DNA from: Nocardia niigatensis NBRC 100131
GTDB taxonomy: Bacteria > Actinomycetota > Actinomycetes > Mycobacteriales > Mycobacteriaceae
NCBI RefSeq assembly: GCF_000308655.1
Contig: NZ_BAGC01000043.1
Span: 1-64,000, forward strand
Direction of reading: 5' to 3'
Length of the DNA: 64,000 nt
Position 1 is the stretch's first letter, and every line of letters begins with the position of its first letter. Shown piece by piece: positions 24,645 to 32,129 of the stretch. Under the pieces are notes generated by a model. The model ran no database searches. It saw only the letters and a list, made by a program, of their open reading frames with translations, and had not been told where the DNA came from. The position numbers and the translations under genes are program-made.

Positions 24645-25262
24645 CTACTCGGCCACGTGCAGTCGACGCATACAATGGACAACTAGGTCGGCAGGAGAAC
24701 CTTCGCCCTCGAGTGGACCGCTCTCAGCGGCCCAAAGTTCAAGTGCCACACGGATCGCACCCGCGGTTGCGGCGGCGGTAATCCTCACCTCGAATGAATC
24801 TGCTGAGCCGCACGCCAATTCCATCATGATTCGGTGGAGATCGCGCTCAGCCTCCATGTTGATCCGGTGCCAGATGGCGCGGAGGGCTGGGTCGGTTTCC
24901 ATGGCTCGGAGGAGGCCGCGGGTGATTTCCAGGTCTTCCGGGCTGTCGCCGAGGGTTAAGGAGCGGACGGCGGCGGCTTCGAATTCTTCCGGGGTGGGGA
25001 GGCGGTGGGGGCCTGCGGCTATGTCGGCGAGCCAGCGTTGGGCGCCTGCCGCGAGCATCGGCTCGACAGCTTCTTCCTTCGTGCGCGAATACCGGTAGAA
25101 GGTGCGGAGGGCTACGCCGGATTCGGCGGCTATTTGATCTGCGGTTACCTCGGAGGTGCCGTGTTCGGCGAACAGCCGGGCTGCGGTTCGGGCTATGTCC
25201 ATGCGGGTTTCTTGTTTGCGGCGTTCGGCGAGGGTGGGGCGTGGGAGGGGCTGGGCGGACAT
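24645..25262 (-). CDS. TetR-family transcriptional regulator
   Basis: A 205-residue protein with the TetR helix-turn-helix DIARTAARLFAEHGTSEVTADQIAAESGVALRTFYRYSRTKEEAV and an all-helical ligand domain. The start at 25262 is fixed by a very strong AAGGAGGTGAAA. It is divergent from the SDR gene and a perfect palindrome lies between them, so it probably controls that gene and itself. Confidence 0.9.
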   Translation of the reverse strand: MSAQPLPRPTLAERRKQETRMDIARTAARLFAEHGTSEVTADQIAAESGVALRTFYRYSRTKEEAVEPMLAAGAQRWLADIAAGPHRLPTPEEFEAAAVRSLTLGDSPEDLEITRGLLRAMETDPALRAIWHRINMEAERDLHRIMMELACGSADSFEVRITAAATAGAIRVALELWAAESGPLEGEGSPADLVVHCMRRLHVAE

Positions 25263-25309
25263 TTTCACCTCCTTTGGGCGGGCACGTTGGGACAATCCTA
25301 GTTGACGGG

Positions 25310-25324
25310 ATGCCATGATGGCAT
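25310..25324. promoter_or_regulatory. TetR operator candidate
   Basis: ATGCCATGATGGCAT is a perfect 15-base palindrome around a central G. A further TGCCAT half-site follows at 25329-25334. TTGACG at 25302-25307 may be the -35 of the SDR promoter, so bound TetR would block it. Confidence 0.6.
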
Positions 25325-25385
25325 GACGTGCCATGTAGGCGTAGCGTGCCGAGAGAGGCTGAGAACCTAGGTAAGGAGAACCGCG

Positions 25386-26156
25386 ATGGAGCGTTTTGAC
25401 GGGCGGCGAGTAGTGATCACCGGGGCGGGGTCGGGGATCGGGCGGGCTACCGTGCATCGGATTCTGGCCGAGGGTGGGCAGGTTGTCGGGGCCGATGTGA
25501 ATGAGGCGGGGCTGGCCGAGACTGCCAAGCAGGCGGCGGAGAACGGGAATGGGGATCGGCTGACCACCGTCGTGGTCGACATCTCCGATGAGGAGTCGGT
25601 GAAGGCCGGCGTTGCCGCCGCGGTCGAGGCGCTCGGTGGGATCGATGCGCTGATCAATGCGGCGGGGATTCTGCGGTCGGCGCATACGCACGAGATGCCG
25701 CTGGCTGATTTCAACAAGATCATCGCCATCAACCTGACGGGTACCTTCCTGATGATTCGGGAGTCGCTGCCGCAGCTGCTGGCTTCGGACAAGGGTGTGA
25801 TCGTGAACTTCACGTCCACGTCCGCGTTCTTCGCGCACCCGTACATGTCCGCGTATGCCGCGTCCAAGGGCGGCATCATGTCCATGACCCACGCGCTCGC
25901 CGCGGAGTACTCCAAGCAGGGTCTGCGCGTGGTCGCCGTTGCGCCGGGGTCGATTTCGAGCGATATGACCGACGGGCGCGGTCCGGGCCTTCCGGCGGAC
26001 GCCGATCTGAGCCTGTTCATGAAGCTGGCTCCGGGTATCGGGCAGGGCTTCGCGTCGCCCGACACCGTGGCGGGCGTGGTCGCCATGCTGGCGTCGGATG
26101 ACGGTGCGTTCATCACGGGTACCGAGATTCGGATCGACGGCGGCACTCACTACTGA
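25386..26156 (+). CDS. Short-chain dehydrogenase/reductase
   Basis: A 256-residue classical SDR: VVITGAGSGIGRATVHRIL (TGxxxGxG, NAD(P)-binding), VGADVNEAG with Asp favouring NAD(H), INAAGILRSAH, catalytic Ser in NFTSTSAFF and YxxxK in YMSAYAASKGG, with TEIRIDGGTHY at the C-terminus. The substrate is unknown. AAGGAG precedes the ATG. It is controlled presumably by the divergent TetR gene. Confidence 0.92.
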   Translation: MERFDGRRVVITGAGSGIGRATVHRILAEGGQVVGADVNEAGLAETAKQAAENGNGDRLTTVVVDISDEESVKAGVAAAVEALGGIDALINAAGILRSAHTHEMPLADFNKIIAINLTGTFLMIRESLPQLLASDKGVIVNFTSTSAFFAHPYMSAYAASKGGIMSMTHALAAEYSKQGLRVVAVAPGSISSDMTDGRGPGLPADADLSLFMKLAPGIGQGFASPDTVAGVVAMLASDDGAFITGTEIRIDGGTHY

Positions 26157-26368
26157 GACTGCGACGCTACTTTCGATTCGACGGCCGCGAAAGTAGCGGA
26201 TCGAGCCGCATTTGCGAACGGCCCTACCGGAGAATTCCTGCGGGGCCGTTGCCGTGCAATGGGTTTCAGGGTCGTTCAGGGTGCGGTGTCATACATGAGG
26301 ACCATTCGGCCCTGAATTCACAGGGAATCCGTATCGCAAACGGACACCGGTCGGGCACAGTGCTGACC

Positions 26369-26668
26369 ATGAAGTCGACATCTCTACGCCGGATCACAGC
26401 CCGTGTGGCTGTCGCCGGTGCGATCGCCCTGGTTCCTCTTGCGGCAGTGACCATTCCGGCATCGGCGGACGTTCCGCTGGACAACGCCCCCGGTGATGTG
26501 GCGTGGCCGCACCACCAGAACGGCTGGTGGGATCGCGACGACTGGCGGCACCGCCACGACCGCGACGACTGGAACCACGACCGGGACGACTGGAACCAGG
26601 GCTGGCGTCACGACAACGACGACTGCTGGTGGCGCAACGCGCTGCCGGGCAGCTTCGGCAGCTGGTAA
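26369..26668 (+). CDS. Secreted Trp/Asp/His-rich small protein
   Basis: A 99-residue precursor. Residues 1-33 form a classical Sec signal (basic MKSTSLRRITAR, hydrophobic AVAGAIALVPLAA, cleavage after IPASA). The mature 66 residues are extraordinary: about ten Trp, fifteen Asp and six His, with tandem HDRDDWN units and a single Cys near the end. No enzyme motif is visible. Such composition could bind metal or cell-wall surfaces. A clean terminator follows at 26719, supporting a monocistronic gene. The family is not recognised. Confidence 0.65.
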   Translation: MKSTSLRRITARVAVAGAIALVPLAAVTIPASADVPLDNAPGDVAWPHHQNGWWDRDDWRHRHDRDDWNHDRDDWNQGWRHDNDDCWWRNALPGSFGSW

Positions 26669-26718
26669 ACCCGAGACACGACCACACCTCGCGCGATCCC
26701 CCCTCACGCGCGAACAGC

Positions 26719-26753
26719 GAAGGCCCGCCAGGAAAAGATCTTGGCGGGCCTTC
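26719..26753 (+). terminator. Terminator after the Trp/Asp-rich peptide gene
   Basis: A 12-bp perfect stem, GAAGGCCCGCCA (26719-26730) with TGGCGGGCCTTC (26742-26753). It lies between two convergent genes and may serve both strands. Confidence 0.65.
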
Positions 26754-26781
26754 ACGGCTGAAATCCCGGAACCTCAGGCCG

Positions 26782-27399
26782 TCACGGCGCTTGCAGGCTC
26801 TCGAACGTAACGGCGAGCGTGACCGGGGAGTCGAGAACCAAGCCGGTTCGGTGGACGTGATGCGGTTCGTACCTCAGACCCGACCAGTCCAGACGGTATT
26901 CCTCGATGCGGTCGATGATCTCCCAGCTCTTGTCGAAATGCACGATGAGATAGACGGGAATTCTCGCGCGTGCGTAGAGGACCCGTTTGATGCCGATATC
27001 CGTATCGACGGTCTCCTTCGAGGCCACCTCGATCACGAGCTGGATGTGATCTCGCACGGTGTTGACGTCGTATGGCTCGCAGTCACGGACCATGATGTCG
27101 GGGTACCGGACATTCAGCCGACGGTCGGCACGCTGATCTTCGGAGTCCGGAAGTCGAACCGCGACATCGGAATCCACCACGAGGCACGGTCCGGACGGGT
27201 GGCGCGCGGCTTCGATCATCGATGCCAGTCGACGCACCACTCGGCTGTGAGCGCCACTTTGGGACATCAGTCTGACCAGCCGACCGTCCACGATCTCGAT
27301 ATCACCGGCGGTATCACCGAACGCATCCGGTTCGGCGGCGAGAAACTCCTCGGCCGTCAGATAGCGGCTCTCATCTGCGGGCGATACGGTCACCGGCAC
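26782..27399 (-). CDS. Uma2-family (DUF820) PD-(D/E)XK protein
   Basis: A 205-residue Uma2 protein: YLTAEEFLAAEPDA, EIVDGRLVRL, SRVVRRLASMIE, YPDIMV (metal Asp), LVIEVASKET (E-x-(S)-K core) and YLIVHFDKSWEIID. The family has the restriction-endonuclease fold, is common in cyanobacteria and actinobacteria, and has no settled role. The start is a GTG, at 27399 or two codons later at 27393, the latter better spaced from GAGAGG. It is the last gene before ilvC. Confidence 0.82.
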   Translation of the reverse strand: MPVTVSPADESRYLTAEEFLAAEPDAFGDTAGDIEIVDGRLVRLMSQSGAHSRVVRRLASMIEAARHPSGPCLVVDSDVAVRLPDSEDQRADRRLNVRYPDIMVRDCEPYDVNTVRDHIQLVIEVASKETVDTDIGIKRVLYARARIPVYLIVHFDKSWEIIDRIEEYRLDWSGLRYEPHHVHRTGLVLDSPVTLAVTFESLQAP

Positions 27400-27475
27400 C
27401 TCTCAGATCAAGCCAATGAATATCGAGGACATCGCCATCGTAGTCCGCAGTACTCCAACGACCTCGTGACATGAA

Positions 27476-27508
27476 ACGACCCGCCGGACACGGGGTCCGG
27501 CGGGTCGT
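27476..27508 (-). terminator. Terminator of the ilvBNC operon
   Basis: A 14-bp perfect stem (27476-27489 with 27495-27508), 18 bases past the ilvC stop. No long T-run. Confidence 0.7.
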
Positions 27509-27525
27509 CCGAAGTCGCGAAACCC

Positions 27526-28539
27526 TTAGGCGGTTTCGGTGATCGGGCGGTCGACCCAGCTCATCAGGCCGCGGAGCTTGGCGCCGGTGACCTCGATCGG
27601 GTGCTCGGCGTTGGCCTTGCGCAGGGCCTCGAGCTCCTTGTTGCCGCCCTCGACATTGGCGACCAGGCGCTTGACGAAGGTGCCGTCCTGGATGTCGGTC
27701 AGGATCGCCTTCATGCGCTCCTTGGTGCCGGCGTCGATGACGCGCGGGCCCGACAGGTAGCCACCGAACTCGGCGGTGTCGGAGACCGAGTAGTTCATGC
27801 GGGCGATGCCGCCCTCGTACATCAGGTCGACGATCAGCTTGAGCTCGTGCAGGACCTCGAAGTAGGCCATCTCCGGCGCGTAACCGGCCTCGACCATGAC
27901 CTCGAAACCGGTCTTGACCAGTTCCTCGGTGCCACCGCAGAGCACGGCCTGCTCACCGAAGAGGTCGGTCTCGGTCTCTTCCTTGAAGGTGGTCTTGATG
28001 ACGCCGGCGCGGGTGCCGCCGATGCCCTTGGCGTAGGACAGCGCCAGCGCCTGGCCGTTGCCGGTCGGGTCCTGATCGATGGCGATCAGAGCCGGAACGC
28101 CCTTGCCGTCGACGAACTGACGACGCACCAGGTGGCCCGGGCCCTTCGGGGCGACCATGCCGACCGTGACGTTGGCCGGAGCCTTGATCAGACCGAAGTG
28201 GATGTTCAGGCCGTGGCCGAAGAACAGCGCGTCGCCGTCCTCGAGGTGCGGCTCGATGTCGTTGGTGAAGATGGACGCCTGCGCGGTGTCGGGCGCGAGG
28301 ACCATGATCACGTCGGCCCACTCGGCGACCTCGGCCGGGGTGCCGACGGTCAGGCCGGCCTCTTCGGCCTTGGCACGGGACTTCGAGCCCTCCTTGAGGC
28401 CGATGCGCACATCGACGCCCGAGTCACGCAGGCTCAGCGAGTGGGCGTGGCCCTGGCTGCCGTAGCCGATGACCGCGACCTTCTTGCCCTGGATGATCGA
28501 CAGATCGGCATCGTCGTCGTAGAACATCTCGACTGCCAC
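27526..28539 (-). CDS. ilvC: Ketol-acid reductoisomerase
   Basis: IlvC converts acetolactate and acetohydroxybutyrate to the dihydroxy acids of valine and isoleucine synthesis, using NADPH and Mg2+. The 337-residue class I enzyme shows VAVIGYGSQGHAHSLSLRDSG (NADP fold), APKGPGHLVRRQF, the metal-site FGEQAVLCGG and EVLHELKLIVDLMYEGG. The start is the GTG at 28539 with GGAG upstream. It is the third gene of ilvB-ilvN-ilvC, separated from ilvN by 120 bases, a gap that could hold a processing site or second promoter. Confidence 0.97.
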   Translation of the reverse strand: MAVEMFYDDDADLSIIQGKKVAVIGYGSQGHAHSLSLRDSGVDVRIGLKEGSKSRAKAEEAGLTVGTPAEVAEWADVIMVLAPDTAQASIFTNDIEPHLEDGDALFFGHGLNIHFGLIKAPANVTVGMVAPKGPGHLVRRQFVDGKGVPALIAIDQDPTGNGQALALSYAKGIGGTRAGVIKTTFKEETETDLFGEQAVLCGGTEELVKTGFEVMVEAGYAPEMAYFEVLHELKLIVDLMYEGGIARMNYSVSDTAEFGGYLSGPRVIDAGTKERMKAILTDIQDGTFVKRLVANVEGGNKELEALRKANAEHPIEVTGAKLRGLMSWVDRPITETA

Positions 28540-28659
28540 TTTGGGTGCTCCTTCTGGATTCTGTGTTTAAAGCGTTGGTTCCCGGGCGAAATAATGCCGG
28601 GCGAGCGGGCGGGTGGCCGCTGTGACTTCCGGTTACCGGCGAGTCGTGGCGGCCGGATA

Positions 28660-29163
28660 CTAGCGAGTCGCGGTGATGGACTTCGGTCCGCGGCCCACCG
28701 CGACGACTCCGGACTGCACGATCTCGCGGATCCCGTAGGGCTCCATCATGCGCAGCAACGCGTCGAGCTTGGAGCGGGTGCCGGTGGCCTCGATGGTCAG
28801 CGCATCGGGCGACACGTCGATCACCTTGGCGCGGAACAGGTTCACGGCCTCGATCACCTGGGTGCGCACGCTGGCGTCGGCCCGCACCTTCACCAGGATC
28901 AGTTCGCGGGCGACGGAGCTGTCCGTGTCCTGCTCGACGATCTTGATGACGTTGACCAGCTTGTTCAGCTGCTTGGTGACCTGCTCCAGCGGCAGATCCT
29001 CGACCGTGACGACGATGGTCATGCGCGAGATCTCGGGGATCTCGGTGCCGCCCACCGCGAGCGACTGGATATTGAAGCCACGCCGGGAGAACAGGCTGGC
29101 CACGCGGGCCAGCACGCCCGGCTTGTCCTCCACCAGCACGGACAGGGTGTGGGTGGTGGTCAT
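28660..29163 (-). CDS. ilvN: Acetolactate synthase regulatory (small) subunit
   Basis: The 167-residue small subunit has an N-terminal ACT domain (HTLSVLVEDKPGVLARVASLFSRRGFNIQSLAVG), which binds valine, and a C-terminal regulatory domain ending GPKSITATR. It activates IlvB and confers feedback inhibition. Its ATG overlaps the ilvB stop by four bases, so translation is coupled and subunit stoichiometry is maintained. Confidence 0.97.
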   Translation of the reverse strand: MTTTHTLSVLVEDKPGVLARVASLFSRRGFNIQSLAVGGTEIPEISRMTIVVTVEDLPLEQVTKQLNKLVNVIKIVEQDTDSSVARELILVKVRADASVRTQVIEAVNLFRAKVIDVSPDALTIEATGTRSKLDALLRMMEPYGIREIVQSGVVAVGRGPKSITATR

Positions 29164-31118
29164 TCCTTGGTCCCCTTCTGGGAGGCGCGCTCGTGAGCAG
29201 TCACAGAAGCCTTCTCGTGCGACATCGCCTCATGGATGACGGCCGGCTCGGAGGCGGCCTCGTCGTCGTCGAACAGCGGGCGGATGCCACGCGCGGCCAT
29301 GATCTCGTCGTTGGAGGTGCCGGCGGCGACCATCGGCCACACCTGCGCGTCCTTGCCGACGATGAAGTCGATCACCACGGGACGGTCGTTGATCGACTGC
29401 GCCTCGCGGATCGCGGCCTCCACGTCCTCTTCCTTCTCCACGCGAATACCGTGGCAGCCCAGCGCCTCCGCCAGCTTCACGAAGTCGGGGATGCGCAGGG
29501 TGTGGGTGCCCAGGTCGGTGTTGGAGTAGCGCTGCTCGTAGAACAGGGTCTGCCACTGCCGGACCATGCCCAGGTTGCCGTTGTTGATCAGCGCGACCTT
29601 GATCGGCACGCCCTCGACGGCACAGGTGGCCAGCTCCTGGTTGGTCATCTGGAAGCAGCCGTCACCGTCGATGGCCCAGACCTCGCGGTCCGGCATGCCC
29701 ATCTTGGCGCCCATGGCCGCGGGCACGGCGTAGCCCATGGTGCCCAGACCACCCGAGTTGAGCCAGGTGCGCGGGCGCTCGTACTTGATGAACTGCGCGG
29801 CCCACATCTGGTGCTGGCCGACGCCGGCACAGTAGATGGCGTCGGGACCGGCCATCTGGCCCAGCTTCTCGATCACGAACTCCGGCGACAGCGAACCGTC
29901 GGACGGGGTCTTCCAGCCCAGCGGGTAGCTCTCGCGCACACCGCTCAGGTAGGTCCACCACTCGCCCAGATCCAGCACCGGCGCCTGGCCCGCGGCGGCC
30001 GGGTCGGCCTTCAGGGTCTCGATCAGCTCGGCGATGACCTCGCGGCAGTCACCCACGATCGGCACGTCCGCGTGGCGGTTCTTGCCGATCTCGGCCGGGT
30101 CGATGTCAGCGTGGATCACCTTGGCGTTCGGCGCGAACGAGTCCAGCTGGCCGGTGACGCGGTCGTCGAAACGCGCGCCCAGGGTGATCAGCAGATCCGA
30201 ACGCTGCAGCGCCGCAACGGCTCCCACGGTGCCGTGCATACCCGGCATGCCCATGTTCAGGGTGTGGGTGTCGGGGAACGCGCCGCGCGCCATCAGGGTG
30301 GTGACCACCGGAATGCCGGTCAGCTCGGCCAGTTCCAGCAGTTCCGCGCTGGCGTCGGCCTTGATGACGCCGCCGCCGACGTAGAGCACGGGCGCCTTGG
30401 CGTCCATGATCATCCGGGCGGCCTCGCGCACCTGCTTGCCGTGCGGCTTGGTGACCGGGCGGTAGCCGGGCAGCTTCATCTCCGGCGGCCAGGAGAACGT
30501 GGTCTGCGCCTGCAGCACGTCCTTCGGGATGTCGACCAGGACGGCGCCCGGGCGGCCGGTGGAGGCCAGGTGGAACGCCTCGGCGATCATCCGCGGGATG
30601 TCGATCGGGTCGGTGACCAGGAAATTGTGCTTGGTGCACGCCATCGTGATGCCGGAGATGTCGGCTTCCTGGAAGGCGTCGGTGCCGATCAGCGGGCGGC
30701 CGACCTGACCGGTTATGGCCACCAGCGGCACCGAGTCCATCTGCGCGTCCGCGATCGGGGTGACCAGGTTGGTCGCGCCCGGACCGGACGTGGCCATGCA
30801 CACACCCACCTTGCCGGTCGCCTGCGCGTAGCCGGTCGCGGCGTGACCCGCGCCCTGCTCGTGGCGGACCAGCACGTGGCGGACCTTGGTGGAATCGAAC
30901 AGCGGGTCGTAGACAGGAAGAATCGCACCGCCCGGAATGCCGAATACCGTGTCGACGTCGAGCTCCTCGAGGGAACGGACGACCGACTGCGCGCCGGTGA
31001 CCCGCTCCGGCGGGACCTGGCGGCGGTTCGGAGTTGCGGCCGGAGCCGCGGTCGGCTGAGTGGCCGAAGGCGCTGGCTTGCGGGCCGAGGGCCCGGGCCG
31101 TGCGGTAGGTGCGCTCAC
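29160..31118 (-). CDS. ilvB: Acetolactate synthase catalytic (large) subunit
   Basis: A 652-residue ThDP-dependent enzyme that condenses pyruvate with pyruvate or 2-oxobutyrate. Landmarks are GIPGGAILPVYDPL and RHEQGAGHAATGYAQATGKVGVCMATSGPGATN (ThDP-activating Glu), the FAD region RFDDRVTG, and the ThDP/Mg motif GDGCFQMTNQEL...NNGNLGMVRQW. The first about 35 residues are Ala/Pro-rich, as in mycobacterial IlvB1. The start is the GTG at 31118 after AAGGAA. It is preceded by a leader peptide and terminator typical of transcription attenuation. Confidence 0.97.
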   Translation of the reverse strand: MSAPTARPGPSARKPAPSATQPTAAPAATPNRRQVPPERVTGAQSVVRSLEELDVDTVFGIPGGAILPVYDPLFDSTKVRHVLVRHEQGAGHAATGYAQATGKVGVCMATSGPGATNLVTPIADAQMDSVPLVAITGQVGRPLIGTDAFQEADISGITMACTKHNFLVTDPIDIPRMIAEAFHLASTGRPGAVLVDIPKDVLQAQTTFSWPPEMKLPGYRPVTKPHGKQVREAARMIMDAKAPVLYVGGGVIKADASAELLELAELTGIPVVTTLMARGAFPDTHTLNMGMPGMHGTVGAVAALQRSDLLITLGARFDDRVTGQLDSFAPNAKVIHADIDPAEIGKNRHADVPIVGDCREVIAELIETLKADPAAAGQAPVLDLGEWWTYLSGVRESYPLGWKTPSDGSLSPEFVIEKLGQMAGPDAIYCAGVGQHQMWAAQFIKYERPRTWLNSGGLGTMGYAVPAAMGAKMGMPDREVWAIDGDGCFQMTNQELATCAVEGVPIKVALINNGNLGMVRQWQTLFYEQRYSNTDLGTHTLRIPDFVKLAEALGCHGIRVEKEEDVEAAIREAQSINDRPVVIDFIVGKDAQVWPMVAAGTSNDEIMAARGIRPLFDDDEAASEPAVIHEAMSHEKASVTAHERASQKGTKE

Positions 31119-31170
31119 CGTCTTGGTTCCTTACTGCTTGTCGTTCCAGTCCATGGGACTTGCCTGAACA

Positions 31171-31207
31171 CAAAAAAGCCCCCGACAGCCAGTGGCTGTT
31201 CGAGGGT
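31171..31207 (-). terminator. ilvB leader attenuator (intrinsic terminator)
   Basis: On the minus strand CCCTCG...CGGGGG closes an ACAGCCA/TGGCTGT stem and is followed by TTTTTT. It lies between the leader peptide and the ilvB start, the place of a regulated terminator. Just before its 5' arm is GACGCGCC (31208-31215), perfectly complementary to GGCGCGTC inside the leader codons (31264-31271), offering a competing pairing. Confidence 0.75.
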
Positions 31208-31254
31208 GGCGCGTCGCAGCTGCGAGCTGACGTAAATGACCTACAGTCGTCGGC

Positions 31255-31302
31255 TCAGCGCTGGACGCGCCGGCCGATTACGAGCAACTCGGTTCGATTC
31301 AC
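31255..31302 (-). CDS. ilvB leader peptide (branched-chain amino acid attenuator)
   Basis: A 15-codon frame from GTG at 31302 to TGA at 31255 encodes MNRTELLVIGRRVQR, in which Leu-Leu-Val-Ile stand in a row: all three branched-chain amino acids. It sits upstream of a U-tract terminator and the ilvBNC operon. Ribosome stalling at LLVI when these amino acids are scarce would alter folding and prevent termination. Attenuation of ilvBNC is established in Corynebacterium glutamicum. The Shine-Dalgarno is weak (GAG). Confidence 0.75.
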   Translation of the reverse strand: MNRTELLVIGRRVQR

Positions 31303-31355
31303 GCGCTCGACGGTATGCGCGCGTGGGTCGATCAGTCAAACAGCTGACCTATGGG

Positions 31356-31372
31356 GTCTCATTATGTGAGAC
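31356..31372. promoter_or_regulatory. Dyad with -10-like core between ilvB leader and cfp6-like gene
   Basis: GTCTCATTATGTGAGAC is an inverted repeat with six-base arms. On the minus strand its centre reads CATAAT, a plausible -10 box about 55 bases before the leader peptide, so this may be the ilvB promoter and an operator at once. Confidence 0.4.
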
Positions 31373-31417
31373 AGTGCGGTTAATCGGGTCCGTTCACCAT
31401 GATGCAAGGATGTGGGT

Positions 31418-31984
31418 GTGTCCTCACAGCATCAGTCCGTGCCACCTGCTCGATCGTCCCACACGCCCGGCGCCGAATCGGACGCGGGTCGCGTGATCCG
31501 CGTCCCTCGGCTCGCTCACCTCGGGGTGTTCATCCTGCTGTTCTGCGTGGCCTTCGCCTTCTTCGGGTGGCCGCAGGTGCTGTGGATCCTGTTCGTCATC
31601 CCGGCCGTCGTGGTGGTGTGGATCGAGCGGACGCGGACGACCGTCTCGGACAATGGAATCGACACACGGACCCTGTTCGGTTCGCAGCACATCGACTGGG
31701 CCGACGTGCGCGGGCTGCGCATTCCCAAGCGCGGGTACCTGCAGCTGCATCTGGCCGACGACTCCGATGTGACCTTGCCCGCGGTCGGGTACAACCGGCT
31801 CGCGGATCTCGTCGCCGCCTCGAACGGACGCATCCCGGATCCGTTCGCGGAGCCCGAGGAAGAAGAGGAAGCGGACAAAGCCGAATCCACGGAATCTGTG
31901 GCGGAAACCACGGAATCTGTGGCGGAGACCACGAAGCGTGAGCCCGAAACGACCGAGCCTGAGGCTGATTCCGGCAAGTCGTAG
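31418..31984 (+). CDS. PH-domain membrane protein (Cfp6/Rv3004-like)
   Basis: A 188-residue protein with a short cytoplasmic N-terminus, two close transmembrane helices (LGVFILLFCVAFAFFGW and VLWILFVIPAVVVVWI), a small bacterial PH domain (TTVSDNGIDTRTLFGSQHIDWADVRGLRI) and an acidic low-complexity tail with tandem ESVAETT units. The mycobacterial orthologue was named from culture filtrate (CFP6). Of two nearby GTGs, 31418 has the proper spacing (7 bases) from AAGGA. It is divergent from ilvB, as in M. tuberculosis. Confidence 0.85.
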   Translation: MSSQHQSVPPARSSHTPGAESDAGRVIRVPRLAHLGVFILLFCVAFAFFGWPQVLWILFVIPAVVVVWIERTRTTVSDNGIDTRTLFGSQHIDWADVRGLRIPKRGYLQLHLADDSDVTLPAVGYNRLADLVAASNGRIPDPFAEPEEEEEADKAESTESVAETTESVAETTKREPETTEPEADSGKS

Positions 31985-32129
31985 GCGTTCCGGGGGTGCA
32001 GAGTTCTTACCGGCGGTGATCGATGTCATGGGCCGGGAGTAACGTTGAGCCCCGCCGGAAACCGTTGTGAGACGTACTTCTGGACAGTCGCTCAACAGCC
32101 CACTGCGACACGAACCGAGGACCTGACCA

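Noticed and set aside
9248..27399. Prophage, integrative element or CRISPR in the accessory block
   Set aside because: No integrase, transposase, structural phage gene, terminal repeat or regularly spaced repeat array could be found.
31990..32075. Possible FMN riboswitch upstream of ilvD (ACCGGCGGTGATC at 32009-32021)
   Set aside because: The 13-base core matches the RFN element, but the paired P1-P6 helices and the GCGAGC segment cannot be drawn, and ilvD is not a riboflavin gene. Coincidence is likelier; an Infernal search with RF00050 would decide.
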